A program made the position numbers and the translations under genes. The notes under the pieces are model-generated. The model worked only from the letters and a program-made list of their open reading frames with translations, was not told the DNA's origin and did not search any database. This document shows positions 46,465 through 56,160 of a stretch of 64,000 nt of DNA, piece after piece (the stretch's first letter is position 1; every line of letters begins with the position of its first letter). This stretch comes from an uncultured Acetatifactor sp. Lineage in GTDB: Bacteria > Bacillota > Clostridia > Lachnospirales > Lachnospiraceae. The stretch covers positions 62,001 to 126,000 of the forward strand of contig CAKSAM010000004.1 in the NCBI GenBank assembly GCA_934436245.1, written 5' to 3'.

Positions 46465-46959
46465 TCAAAGCTCCTCATAGGAAATTCCTTTCATATCCAG
46501 ATATTTTTTCAACGCCTTGTCCCATGCAGTGTCGGCGCTTTTATCCATAGTGAATACCTGGTAAGCACATCCGGTGGTGAGAACGGTCTTTTCCCCATCA
46601 TAGCGGATATTTAATACCAGTGCCCGGATGACGTCAGGATCGACCTGCGCTTTTGTAAGCATGGCAGCTGCCTTATCGGGCTGCATGTGAAGCACGAATT
46701 TAAAATACAAAGGAGTGTGTTTTCCCTTGATCAGGTCAAAGCACAGTCCTTTTATTTTGCTCCAGGACTGCAGATCCCAGGGGATACAGTCTGCACCCCG
46801 CTCCTCTGCGGGATAGAAGTCCTTATTGATATGGCCGTCAATGGTAACGGTGAGAGCCGTGCTGACGGTGGCCTCTTCCAGCAGGAAAGGATCGAAAGTA
46901 TCCGCTACCAGCAGGTGATTCATAAAATTCTTCATGGATGTAATCTGTAATGCGATCAT
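46465..46959 (-). CDS. DUF5721-like conserved protein
   Basis: 164 residues, no signal or membrane segment. MIALQITSMKNFMNHLL at the N-terminus and DCIPWDLQSWSKIKGLCFDLIKG in the middle are conserved in a Lachnospiraceae family usually listed as DUF5721, function unknown. It is convergent with spoVAE and its stop codon begins 1 nt after the spoVAE stop, so the two genes abut tail to tail. RBS AAGGAG. Confidence 0.65.
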   Translation of the reverse strand: MIALQITSMKNFMNHLLVADTFDPFLLEEATVSTALTVTIDGHINKDFYPAEERGADCIPWDLQSWSKIKGLCFDLIKGKHTPLYFKFVLHMQPDKAAAMLTKAQVDPDVIRALVLNIRYDGEKTVLTTGCAYQVFTMDKSADTAWDKALKKYLDMKGISYEEL

Positions 46960-47088
46960 GGGAACTCCTTATAGAACTAAAAAACAGGACATAATGTTCA
47001 AGAAAATATTGGTTGAATTATAGCATGGAAAAAGTAGTGATTCAAGACAAAATAGAGGATGGGAAAGTAAAATAGTTGTTAATATATT

Positions 47089-47421
47089 TTACTCCTTATA
47101 TCTTATGATATCTTCAATAATGACACAGAGCTTTTTCTGATCGTCAATGGGTTGATTGATTATCAAATCATAACATTCTTTTGCATGCTGATTATAAGAA
47201 TTCATGATGTGAATATTAAAAAACAATTCATCCATAGGATAATCCAAGGCAATGCATATTCTTTCCAAACTTTCAATGGTAATATTTTTTTCACCACGTT
47301 CTACCTGACCAATGTAAGTGGGATGCATATCGGCTAGTTCTGCCAGATGCTCCTGCGTATATCCAACATTTAAGCGTCTGCGGCGTAGGCGTTCGCCTAT
47401 ATTTTCGCATATATAACTCAT
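47089..47421 (-). CDS. XRE-family HTH regulator of the SPFH-TIR-HerA cluster
   Basis: 110 residues. The N-terminal HTH is complete (IGERLRRRRLNVGYTQEHLA, MHPTYIGQVERGEKNITIES). A C-terminal helical tail of about 45 residues (ECYDLIINQPIDDQKKLCVII) is typical of restriction-modification controllers and Firmicutes XRE regulators. It is divergent from the SPFH gene, with palindromic sites in the shared 147-bp promoter region, so it probably controls the cluster. RBS GGAGG. Confidence 0.88.
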   Translation of the reverse strand: MSYICENIGERLRRRRLNVGYTQEHLAELADMHPTYIGQVERGEKNITIESLERICIALDYPMDELFFNIHIMNSYNQHAKECYDLIINQPIDDQKKLCVIIEDIIRYKE

Positions 47422-47439
47422 CTTAATACCTCCACATTG

Positions 47440-47504
47440 ATACTATTAGTATAGTGATAAAGCATAAACAGACTATTGATATTATTGACACTGAAATGTA
47501 TACT
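47440..47504. promoter_or_regulatory. Divergent promoter region with palindromic operator candidates
   Basis: ATACTA-t-TAGTAT (47440-47452) is a perfect palindrome overlapping a minus-strand -10 (TATACT) of the XRE gene. On the plus strand TTGATA (47476-47481), a 17-bp spacer and TATACT (47499-47504) form a good promoter for the SPFH gene, and the -10 lies inside a related GTAT...ATAC repeat. One repressor could therefore control both directions. Confidence 0.65.
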
Positions 47505-47568
47505 ATAGATACAAAAATGAACATTATAAACACTAAAGATATTACAAAATACAAAAGGAGAATTTAAT

Positions 47569-48837
47569 ATGGCACAAATAGCAGAAGTAATAAAGTATGA
47601 GGGCGATAATACAACGTTTATTTGGAAAAGTCCTTTAGAGGATTTTAACAGCATGACACAGTTGATCGTTCATGAATCACAGGAAGCCATTTTCTTCATG
47701 AATGGACAGGCATTGGATCTGTTTGGACCGGGCAGATATACATTGGAAACGCAGAATGTTCCTATGCTTGGCAAATTTCTGAATCGTGTAACTGGAGATC
47801 AGACTCCATTCCACTGCGAAGTGTATTTTATTAATAAAACGGAACAAATGGCAATCAAGTGGGGAACCGATTCCAGAGTAGAATATATGGATCCACAATA
47901 TGGTTTTATGCTTTCCATAGGAGCTTGCGGCGAAATGACATTGCAGGCATCCGATTCCAGAAAATTATTATTAAAACTGGTAGGAACGGAAAATCATCTA
48001 AGTCAGGCGCAACTGGTAGATTATTTCAGAGCTTTTTTAATGACGAGGGTAAAGTCATATATAGCGCAGACCATGCGAACGCAAAAGATTAGTATTTTTG
48101 AAGTAGATGAACATTTGTCTGAATTTTCAGAGACTCTAAGAACATTATTGATTCCTGATTTTGAAGAATATGGCGTCTCATTAAAGAAATTTTTTGTGAC
48201 ATCCGTACTCAAGCCAGATGGAGAACCTCAATATGAGAAATTCAAAGAGTTACATTTTAGAGCGTATGCAGATATTAGAGATGCACAAATCCAACAAAAT
48301 GTTGAACTCATTAAAACACAGACAAAAGCCCAGCAGACAATAATAGAATCTCAGGCGATGGCTACGAAACGAGCGCAGGAAGGGTATACATACCAAGAGG
48401 AGCGAGGTTTTGATGTCATGGGTGATATTGCTCGTAATGAAGGCAGTGGCTCAGACCTAAGGAATGCTGCAATGGGAATTGGTATGGGATTCGGGGTTGG
48501 TGGAGCATTTGGTAGTGCAGTAAGTAATATTGCAAACCAGACAATGGGCGGATTAATGGAACCTATTGGCGGAGCAGTGAACATAAACACACCTGCTTCA
48601 TCTGTGCAGAATGAAGCAGATATTCCGGGAATGATTCATTTAAAGACTGATCAAACAGAACAGCCATCAACAGTAAATCTCGAACAACCGTCAAATATAG
48701 ATAATGCATCAGCTGTAACAGATGATTTGTCACAGTTTAAGAAAAGACTGGAAAAACTTAATCTAATGAAAGAAGCGGGATTGCTTACAGAAGAGGAATT
48801 TATCGCTCAGAAAAACAAACTGTTAAATGAATTGTAA
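47569..48837 (+). CDS. SPFH-domain (YdjI/virion-core-like) protein with SHOCT C-terminus
   Basis: 422 residues. The N-terminal 260 residues form an SPFH-like domain (LIVHESQEAIFFMNGQALDLFGPGRYTLET) close to Bacillus YdjI. A Gly/Ala-rich stretch (AAMGIGMGFGVGGAFGSAV) and a disordered linker precede a SHOCT motif (LNLMKEAGLLTEEEFIAQK). SPFH proteins make membrane-bound rings or scaffolds. In Bacillus, YdjI works with membrane stress proteins, so it may be the membrane sensor of this cluster. First gene of the plus-strand operon. RBS AAAGGAGAA. Confidence 0.85.
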   Translation: MAQIAEVIKYEGDNTTFIWKSPLEDFNSMTQLIVHESQEAIFFMNGQALDLFGPGRYTLETQNVPMLGKFLNRVTGDQTPFHCEVYFINKTEQMAIKWGTDSRVEYMDPQYGFMLSIGACGEMTLQASDSRKLLLKLVGTENHLSQAQLVDYFRAFLMTRVKSYIAQTMRTQKISIFEVDEHLSEFSETLRTLLIPDFEEYGVSLKKFFVTSVLKPDGEPQYEKFKELHFRAYADIRDAQIQQNVELIKTQTKAQQTIIESQAMATKRAQEGYTYQEERGFDVMGDIARNEGSGSDLRNAAMGIGMGFGVGGAFGSAVSNIANQTMGGLMEPIGGAVNINTPASSVQNEADIPGMIHLKTDQTEQPSTVNLEQPSNIDNASAVTDDLSQFKKRLEKLNLMKEAGLLTEEEFIAQKNKLLNEL

Positions 48838-48853
48838 AAAGGAGACTATTATT

Positions 48854-49552
48854 ATGAATTCAAAATTTAAGATGTATGTTGTTGTATGGATTGTTGTAGT
48901 TGCAATTTTCAATGTAATCATTTTTATTACGCCGAATGAGGTCGCAGGAATGAGCAAATTTGGCGGAGCCTTTTGGGTTGGATATGCATTTATCATGGTA
49001 TTTTTTCTAGCACAGCTTGGAATTGGATGGTATGCAATTAAGGATGATCTGACAAAGACATTTTATAATATTCCACTGTTGCAAATTAGTTACAGTACTA
49101 TGATTGCAATGATGATTGTGGGAGTTCTTTGTATGGCAATTCCCCAGTTTCCGGTTTGGCTTGGAATTATAATATGTCTGTTGGTGGTTGTCTTTGGGGG
49201 AATCAGCGCAGCCTTGGCTCAAACGGCGTCTTCTGTAGTTAGTGATATCGATGTGAAAGTGAAAAACAAGACATTTTTTATTCGTTCCCTCACTGTAGAC
49301 ACTGAGTCATTGTTAGCACGAAGTCAACTGCCTGAGATCAGAGACGAAGTAAATAAAGTGTATGAGGCAGTACGCTACTCAGATCCGATGTCAAATGAGG
49401 CATTGGCAGGTGTGGAGACGCAAATTACGTTAAAAGTAAGTGAACTTACGGATGGAGTCGAAAATTCGGATATTGAACTGGTAAAAAAGACGGTTCGGGA
49501 AATTGTAATTTTAATAAATGATAGAAACAGAAAGTGCAAGCTTCTAAAGTAA
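48854..49552 (+). CDS. Four-helix membrane protein of the TIR-HerA cluster
   Basis: 232 residues. Four hydrophobic segments (residues about 7-27, 38-58, 77-97, 101-122) precede a cytosolic helical domain with repeated acidic patches. No family is recognised. It lies between the SPFH and TIR genes with 16-57 nt gaps, so it is probably a membrane partner of the SPFH protein. RBS AAGGAGAC. Confidence 0.75.
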   Translation: MNSKFKMYVVVWIVVVAIFNVIIFITPNEVAGMSKFGGAFWVGYAFIMVFFLAQLGIGWYAIKDDLTKTFYNIPLLQISYSTMIAMMIVGVLCMAIPQFPVWLGIIICLLVVVFGGISAALAQTASSVVSDIDVKVKNKTFFIRSLTVDTESLLARSQLPEIRDEVNKVYEAVRYSDPMSNEALAGVETQITLKVSELTDGVENSDIELVKKTVREIVILINDRNRKCKLLK

Positions 49553-49609
49553 CCTATGGATAAGACTGACAATATAGAATAAGAAACCGTAAGAGAGGAA
49601 TAAAATCTT

Positions 49610-51547
49610 ATGATAGTGTACAAATGCAAAATGTGCGGAGGCAATTTGAATATTCGGGAAGGTGAAAAAACAGCAGTTTGTGAATACTGTGGGACACAGC
49701 AGACTGTTCCGTCTACGGATGATGAGAAAAAAGCAAATTTGTTCAATCGTGCCAACTATTTTCGACAGAATAGTGAATTTGATAAAGCAAAGGAAATTTA
49801 TGAACATATTTTGGATGAAGATAGCAATGATGCAGAAATATACTGGTCTATTGTGCTCTGTAAATATGGAATAGAATATGTGGAAGATCCAGTGACAAGA
49901 GAGAGGAAGCCTACGATCAATCGAGTGCAGTCTCTGTCTATTCTTCAAGATGCAGATTATCAGATGACATTGGAACATGCCGACTTTATGCAGAAATCTC
50001 TTTACGAAAAGGAAGCAGTAGGAATCGATGAGATTCAAAAAGAGATATTGAATATTGCTAACAATGAATCACCCTATGATATTTTTATCAGCTACAAGGA
50101 AAAAGCAACAGATGGTGGACGCACACAATCCTCTGTATTGGCACAGAATATTTATCAGATGCTGACTAAAGAAGGATATCGTGTATTTTTTTCTAGAATA
50201 TCATTAGAAGATAAATTAGGGCAGAAGTATGAACCCTACATTTATTCTGCGTTGAATTCAGCAAAAGTGATGCTGGTGGTCGGAACAGAAAAAGAAGAAT
50301 TTAATGCGCCTTGGGTAAAAAATGAGTGGGTTCGTTTTTTGAACATGATGCATGAGAATACACAAAAGGTATTAATTCCCTGTTTTCGTAATATTGATCC
50401 TTATGATTTGCCAGATGAATTTCAACCTTTACAGAGTCAGGATATGGCTAAAGTAGGGGCAGATCAGGATTTACTGCATGGCATTGAAAAGATAATGGCA
50501 ATGCAGACTGGAAATAGAAATGTAGGACAATCCATAACTACATCAGGGAATGGTGAATCTTTACAGAGATTGCTGCAAAATGCAGAAACATATATTCGAC
50601 TGGGAAATTATGAGGATGCACAAAAAGTATATCAGAAGATAACAGAACTTTATCCGGAAGATTATAAAGGATGGTGGGGACGAATTGTTGCAGCTACCAG
50701 AGGATTCAATATAGATGACTATAGTCATCTATATGAATGGAATCAATGGATGATATATGTGAAAAAGCTGGCAAATACTATGGAATATAACCAAATGATA
50801 AGTCAATATGGCAGTTTTATCAGAAAAATATCCAAAGTACAGGCAAAGGATGAAATTGATAAGATTATACAATTTGAGGAGTACTATAAAAATATAATAA
50901 GAGATGTAAAAAATGATCAACAAAGAAGCGATAATGAATTGACGACTACTAAAAGACAATATGAGAGAGAACTAGAGCGTTTGCAAAATGAAATATCAAA
51001 AGAAGGAGATTCGATGCACTATCATGCTGGAAAGGCAGACGATATACGGACATATCGAATTGGCATAGGAATGCTATTGATTATTTCTGTTTTATCATTG
51101 TTGATTGGTTCAGGTGCCACTGGGGCATTAACAGAATTTTGTATGTTCCTTTTTGTGGCCGGTATCGTACTATTTGTGATAGGAGTTAAATGGATCAAAA
51201 AGCAGGGAAGTGTAAAACAACATGAGATGTGGAGCCAAAATAGTTATGAAAGAATGTGTGACCTACAACAGAAGGAACAAGAAGAGAAACAGAAATATGA
51301 TAGTAAGATAAGGCAAATTACCTTAGCAAAGGATCCCTATATCAAGGAAGAAAAAAGTATTAGTAACTGCATAGATTTATGTAAGCAATACGAAAGGTAT
51401 GGGGTGGAGCAACTCGCAAATATATGGGCAGCAATGGATCTTAAGAATATAGATGAGACTGTACAGTCAGAAAATGAACAAATGAAGCTGCGTCAACAAA
51501 TATATGAAGATGCAAGAAAATATCACGCTGTAAATGTAGAAATGTAG
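49610..51547 (+). CDS. Zinc-ribbon / TPR / TIR-domain protein, paralogue 1
   Basis: 645 residues. A zinc ribbon (CKMC, CEYC, residues 6-27) is followed by a TPR-like pair (ANYFRQNSEFDKAKEIYEHIL), then a TIR domain (about 155-290). The TIR begins YDIFISYKEKATDGGRTQSS and has the helix KYEPYIYSAL, which holds a Glu at the usual NADase position. A second TPR block, a coiled coil and two membrane helices (about 480-530) follow. Bacterial TIRs usually deplete NAD+ or make cADPR-type signals. The sister gene starts 17 nt downstream, with a near-identical ribosome site. Membrane tethering is inferred. Confidence 0.88.
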   Translation: MIVYKCKMCGGNLNIREGEKTAVCEYCGTQQTVPSTDDEKKANLFNRANYFRQNSEFDKAKEIYEHILDEDSNDAEIYWSIVLCKYGIEYVEDPVTRERKPTINRVQSLSILQDADYQMTLEHADFMQKSLYEKEAVGIDEIQKEILNIANNESPYDIFISYKEKATDGGRTQSSVLAQNIYQMLTKEGYRVFFSRISLEDKLGQKYEPYIYSALNSAKVMLVVGTEKEEFNAPWVKNEWVRFLNMMHENTQKVLIPCFRNIDPYDLPDEFQPLQSQDMAKVGADQDLLHGIEKIMAMQTGNRNVGQSITTSGNGESLQRLLQNAETYIRLGNYEDAQKVYQKITELYPEDYKGWWGRIVAATRGFNIDDYSHLYEWNQWMIYVKKLANTMEYNQMISQYGSFIRKISKVQAKDEIDKIIQFEEYYKNIIRDVKNDQQRSDNELTTTKRQYERELERLQNEISKEGDSMHYHAGKADDIRTYRIGIGMLLIISVLSLLIGSGATGALTEFCMFLFVAGIVLFVIGVKWIKKQGSVKQHEMWSQNSYERMCDLQQKEQEEKQKYDSKIRQITLAKDPYIKEEKSISNCIDLCKQYERYGVEQLANIWAAMDLKNIDETVQSENEQMKLRQQIYEDARKYHAVNVEM

Positions 51548-51564
51548 GAGAGGAATAAAATCAA

Positions 51565-53445
51565 ATGATAGTGTACAAATGTAAAATGTGCGGTGGCAAT
51601 CTGAATATTCGGGAAGGTGAAAAAACAGCGGTTTGTGAATATTGTGGGACGCAGCAGACTGTGCCGTCCACAGATGATGAGAAAAGAGCAAACTTGTTTA
51701 ATAGGGCAAATCATTATCGTCAAAATTGTGAGTTTGATAAGGCACTGGCTATTTATGAGCATATTTTAGATGAAGACAGTAATGATGCAGAAACGTATTG
51801 GTCAATTGTTCTTTGCCGGTATGGAATAGAGTATGTGGAAGACCCGGCAACCAAAGAAAGAAAACCTACGATTAATCGTATGCAGGCACAGCCGATCCAG
51901 CAGGATACTGACTATCAGATGGCGCTGGAACATGCGGATTACACACAGAAAAACCTGTATGAGAAAGAAGCAGCAGAAATTGATCGAATTCAGAAAGAAA
52001 TTCTGAGGATTGCCCAAAAGGAAGAACCGTATGATATTTTTATCAGCTATAAGGAAAAGACACCTAATGGTGAAAGAACGAAATCTTCTGTGCTGGCACA
52101 GGATGTGTATAATCATTTGACGAAGGACGGTTATCGTGTATTTTTCTCCAGAATATCTTTGGAGGATAAATTAGGACAGAAATATGAGCCTTATATTTAT
52201 TCGGCATTGAATTCGTCTAAGGTAATGCTGGTAATTGGAACAGAAAGAGATGAATTTATGGCACCTTGGGTGAAAAATGAATGGAGCCGCTTTCTTACTA
52301 TGATGAGAGAAAACTCAGAGAAGCTGCTTATTCCATGTTTTAGGGATATCACAATAGATGAATTGCCGGATGAATTTCAGATTTTACAAAGCCAGGATAT
52401 GGGAAGGATTGGATTTGAACAGGATTTGTTAAGAGGAATTGAAAAAGTAGTACGGCAAGCTAAAACGGCAAATAACATGGTAACAAGTAATGCTGTATAT
52501 GACAATACGCAATCGTTAGAAAGGTTATTGCATAATGCAGAGACATATATGCGTTTGTGCGATTATAGAACTGCATTAGATGTATATCAGAATATAACCA
52601 AATTGTATCCAGAGGATTATCGTGGCTGGTGGGGATTAATTAGAGCAAACACTGGGGATTTTACAATAAAAAAAGACGATTGTAAAAATGATATTGTGAA
52701 GTGGTTTGGGTATGTTAGAGAACTTGCAGATGATGATTTTTATAAAGAAAAACTAAAAGATTATCTTGAAACCATGAAAAAATACGATTCTGAGAAATGG
52801 ATAAATGATGAATTACATAATGTAGATGAGATTATAAAAAAATATAACCAAAATATAGGTGAACAGTCCGCACAAATAGATCAGCTATATCGGACGGAAA
52901 GATATATTCGCCGAAAATATGAAAAGGAGGCAGAAGCAAGAAAGGAGGAATACCAGTATCAAAAGGGATTAGCAGAATTATCACAGGAGCGGCAAAGAAA
53001 ATCGAGAAAAATCCTGGTTATACTGGCTGTTTTATTATTAGTAAGTTTAGTTGGGGGGAATATTGTTGCTCACTATACTTTTTTAGGGCGCATTATACAA
53101 ATATGTGGTGTAGTGACGGTGATATATTTAATGTTAATTAGAAAATCGAATGAAAAAAGCAGGTTTCAGATATCTATGGATTCTCAGAAGCAGATTATGG
53201 AGAAACCAGTATGTATTTCTGAACAAGATCAGAAACAATTGGATATTCTTGAAAAGAAAATGCAACAATGCAATGAAATAATAAAAGAATATAAAAATAA
53301 AATTTCTGAGTGCAATTTGTATAAGCAAACTGATAAAGAACAATTAACGGAAGTATTGTTTGCCTTGGAATGTAGCAAATATGGTATACAAAAAGATGTT
53401 CCCAATGAACTAAAGGAATTACGAAAAAAGGTTATAGGTGCATAA
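51565..53445 (+). CDS. Zinc-ribbon / TPR / TIR-domain protein, paralogue 2
   Basis: 626 residues with the same order: zinc ribbon (CKMC, CEYC), TPR, TIR (YDIFISYKEKTPNGERTKSS, then KYEPYIYSALNSSKVMLVIG), TPR, coiled coil, two membrane helices (about 480-535), coiled coil. The first 300 residues are very similar to paralogue 1, with most DNA differences at third codon positions, but the C-terminal half has diverged. They may form a heteromer or recognise different triggers. Overlaps the HerA gene region by a short coupling. Confidence 0.88.
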   Translation: MIVYKCKMCGGNLNIREGEKTAVCEYCGTQQTVPSTDDEKRANLFNRANHYRQNCEFDKALAIYEHILDEDSNDAETYWSIVLCRYGIEYVEDPATKERKPTINRMQAQPIQQDTDYQMALEHADYTQKNLYEKEAAEIDRIQKEILRIAQKEEPYDIFISYKEKTPNGERTKSSVLAQDVYNHLTKDGYRVFFSRISLEDKLGQKYEPYIYSALNSSKVMLVIGTERDEFMAPWVKNEWSRFLTMMRENSEKLLIPCFRDITIDELPDEFQILQSQDMGRIGFEQDLLRGIEKVVRQAKTANNMVTSNAVYDNTQSLERLLHNAETYMRLCDYRTALDVYQNITKLYPEDYRGWWGLIRANTGDFTIKKDDCKNDIVKWFGYVRELADDDFYKEKLKDYLETMKKYDSEKWINDELHNVDEIIKKYNQNIGEQSAQIDQLYRTERYIRRKYEKEAEARKEEYQYQKGLAELSQERQRKSRKILVILAVLLLVSLVGGNIVAHYTFLGRIIQICGVVTVIYLMLIRKSNEKSRFQISMDSQKQIMEKPVCISEQDQKQLDILEKKMQQCNEIIKEYKNKISECNLYKQTDKEQLTEVLFALECSKYGIQKDVPNELKELRKKVIGA

Positions 53446-53446
53446 C

Positions 53447-56146
53447 ATGGGTATATGTTATTACGAATTGGCAGATAATAGATATTTAGGCATGAGTGTT
53501 TTTGAGATATCTTCTTTTCCCGGCAGTATTTCAGGAAATACAAATCTGCAGGAAAATTGTGAAAAAATTGCAGATACATTTCAACAAATATTGTCCGAAA
53601 CACATAGAATGGTGAGCCGGGATGTATGTCTGGAACTGCTTTGGTTGACAGAGAAAGCAGAAAATCAAATTTTTCGTTCTAAAATACGTATTTTTTGCGT
53701 ACTGCGAAAGTTGGGATCGGATAAAGAAAGCATTGCCTATATGCTGGAAAATATCGAGAGAAACTATGTCACAACTTTATCTGCTATGCAGTTCGGAATT
53801 CTGACAGAGGAAAGCGTAACTCAAAATTTGACGAATATGTTAGGCCAAGTGGATGGCAGTTGTGCATATTCCGTGGTTAAAAGTGAAAGATGCCTTGGAA
53901 ATGCCAATTCCATATATCCATATTATTTTTGTGATGTGATTCCCGGGCACAATGTTTCCAATTTTAATGCATTGATTTCCGGATTGAGTCAACAGGAGAA
54001 TTGTTGTGTAAGTTTCCAACTGTTTCCGGTTCAAATGACGACAGAAGAAATTACGATAATCAATGAGGTATCTGGTGAATTGGGAAGAATTACATCAGGC
54101 ATGATGATCAACAGAGAACTTTATCGTGATTCGGCAGCAGGAGAACCATTAAAAGCTTATAATTATTATAACGAACGCAGGAATGAACCCTATTTTCTTT
54201 ATAACATTCTGGTATTTGGAGAGAGGGCATGTTGTGCAAGCCTGGCAACAAAGGTAATCAGTCATTTGCAGAGTGGAAAAGAGCAAATTGTCAAATGCGA
54301 TCCAATCTGTATAGACTTGACTTCCGAAAAAATTGATCTGGATAAGCACTTTCCATATTATGTTTGGAATGTAAATACACGCTTGATGCACTATTATCGT
54401 AATAAAAAAATTCAGGCGGCAATTCCACTGGCACAAAGACTTTTCCGACTTCCTTATATGATAACAGCGGAGGAAGCAGCAAGCTTTTATCGGCTGCCAT
54501 TATATGAAAAGACAATGACTGCCCTGAAAAGTAATCAGGTATTACAGGCGCAGGAACAATTTTCCAAGGACGTTGTAGATGAACGGAATGTTCAAATTGG
54601 TAGATTGATTACGAATGATTCATTAAAAATCATGATAGGATGCCCTGAAAAATCATTTACCAAACATGCATTGGTGGTGGGAACCCCGGGCTCCGGCAAG
54701 ACTACATTTTCAGTGAATCTGCTGTTACAGTTTGCAAGAAGAGGAATTCCATTTTTGGCAATTGAACCTACAAAAACAGAATATCGTGCGATGATCGATG
54801 CCTTACCTGAATTGCAGATTTTTACACCGGGTAATAACGCAGTTTGTCCTTTTGTCATTAATCCTTTTATACCACCGAAAGGAATCCGGATCGAACAGTA
54901 TATTCCCAGCCTTGCAAGTGCGTTCAAGGCGGCATTTTCTATGCCTTCACCGTTGGATATGATTTTCTTAAAAGCAATCAGGACCTGCTATATGCAGTAT
55001 GGATGGAAAGATTATAGTATAGCAGGAGATCCGGATGTCACACTGTTTGGTTTGCATGAATTTATTATCGTATTCCAGAAGTTGCTTAAAAATACAAATT
55101 ACAGTAAAGAGGTCAAGGGAAATTTAGAAAGTGCTGGATTATTGAGACTGTCTAATCTGATTGAGCAAAACAGCAATATATATGACAGTATCAACACGGT
55201 ACCAATTGAGGATCTTTTAACGCAGCCTACTGTATTAGAACTCAATGCAATAGACAATGCGGAACAGAAATCCTTGATTATTGCTTTACTTTTAATTAAT
55301 ATTTGCCTGTATACCAAACATAATCATGTCGGTGATGGTGAACTAAAAAATGCAATATTAATAGATGAAGCGCATGTTCTGCTGGGAGGAGGTAGTGCGG
55401 ATACAGGAGAAGGAAGTCCTAATTCACAAGCAACAACAGTGAAGGCCTTACAAGATATGATTGCGGAGATCCGTTCCTACGGTACCAGTATTATTATTGC
55501 GGATCAGTCACCTACCAAGGTTAGCAGGGAGGTGGTTGCCAATACAGACATCAAGGTATCCTTCCGGCTGGTACAATCTATCGAAAAAGAGCTGATAGCA
55601 GATAGCACGAATATGGGTGAAGATGAAGAAAATCGTTTATCTAAATTAAAACCGGGAGAGGCTTACATATATTATAGCAAACTTGATATGCCACAGTTAG
55701 TGATGACGGAGGATATCCGGGAAAAGGAGGGGATTCGTCTGAGCGTTTCCAATGAAGAGGTAGCAGAAAGAGCAACCTACTGGAAGGAACATTTGGAATT
55801 ACTGAAGCCGTTTCAGGAATGCAACCGGTGTAAATATTGTGCGGAGACTTGTGATTTCAAGGTGCGTTCGAATGCAGATTACATTGCTAATATTGTCCTG
55901 GAAAAATATCGTGCTTCTATCAAAGATGTTACGGATGCAAAAAAATTGATATATCATTTATCGAAACTCATGAAGGAAGAATGGGATAAATATGCGGATA
56001 TCGATGTAGAACGCTTGAAAATATGTACAAAGATAAAGCTATACCGTAAGTGTGAGACAGAGTTTTCGTTTACGCTTTCTGAAAAGGAAAAACAGATTTT
56101 ATTATATCGGGAACCAGAAAATTCGAAAGAAGATAAAGACGTTTAG
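53447..56146 (+). CDS. HerA/FtsK-type ATPase
   Basis: 899 residues. The N-terminal 380 residues are a poorly conserved domain. The ATPase has Walker A GTPGSGKTTF (about residue 413), IEPTKTEYRAM after it, and Walker B AILIDEAHVLL (about 635), followed by EIRSYGTSIIIADQSPTKVS and VSFRLVQSIEKELIA, as in HerA. Near residue 785 a cysteine cluster (CNRCKYCAETC) could bind zinc. HerA forms hexameric DNA pumps, with nuclease partners in repair or defence. The start at 53447 is 1 nt after the TIR stop (a GTG at 53438 is in frame), so translation is coupled. Confidence 0.87.
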   Translation: MGICYYELADNRYLGMSVFEISSFPGSISGNTNLQENCEKIADTFQQILSETHRMVSRDVCLELLWLTEKAENQIFRSKIRIFCVLRKLGSDKESIAYMLENIERNYVTTLSAMQFGILTEESVTQNLTNMLGQVDGSCAYSVVKSERCLGNANSIYPYYFCDVIPGHNVSNFNALISGLSQQENCCVSFQLFPVQMTTEEITIINEVSGELGRITSGMMINRELYRDSAAGEPLKAYNYYNERRNEPYFLYNILVFGERACCASLATKVISHLQSGKEQIVKCDPICIDLTSEKIDLDKHFPYYVWNVNTRLMHYYRNKKIQAAIPLAQRLFRLPYMITAEEAASFYRLPLYEKTMTALKSNQVLQAQEQFSKDVVDERNVQIGRLITNDSLKIMIGCPEKSFTKHALVVGTPGSGKTTFSVNLLLQFARRGIPFLAIEPTKTEYRAMIDALPELQIFTPGNNAVCPFVINPFIPPKGIRIEQYIPSLASAFKAAFSMPSPLDMIFLKAIRTCYMQYGWKDYSIAGDPDVTLFGLHEFIIVFQKLLKNTNYSKEVKGNLESAGLLRLSNLIEQNSNIYDSINTVPIEDLLTQPTVLELNAIDNAEQKSLIIALLLINICLYTKHNHVGDGELKNAILIDEAHVLLGGGSADTGEGSPNSQATTVKALQDMIAEIRSYGTSIIIADQSPTKVSREVVANTDIKVSFRLVQSIEKELIADSTNMGEDEENRLSKLKPGEAYIYYSKLDMPQLVMTEDIREKEGIRLSVSNEEVAERATYWKEHLELLKPFQECNRCKYCAETCDFKVRSNADYIANIVLEKYRASIKDVTDAKKLIYHLSKLMKEEWDKYADIDVERLKICTKIKLYRKCETEFSFTLSEKEKQILLYREPENSKEDKDV

Positions 56147-56160
56147 GAAAGGAAAGGCTC

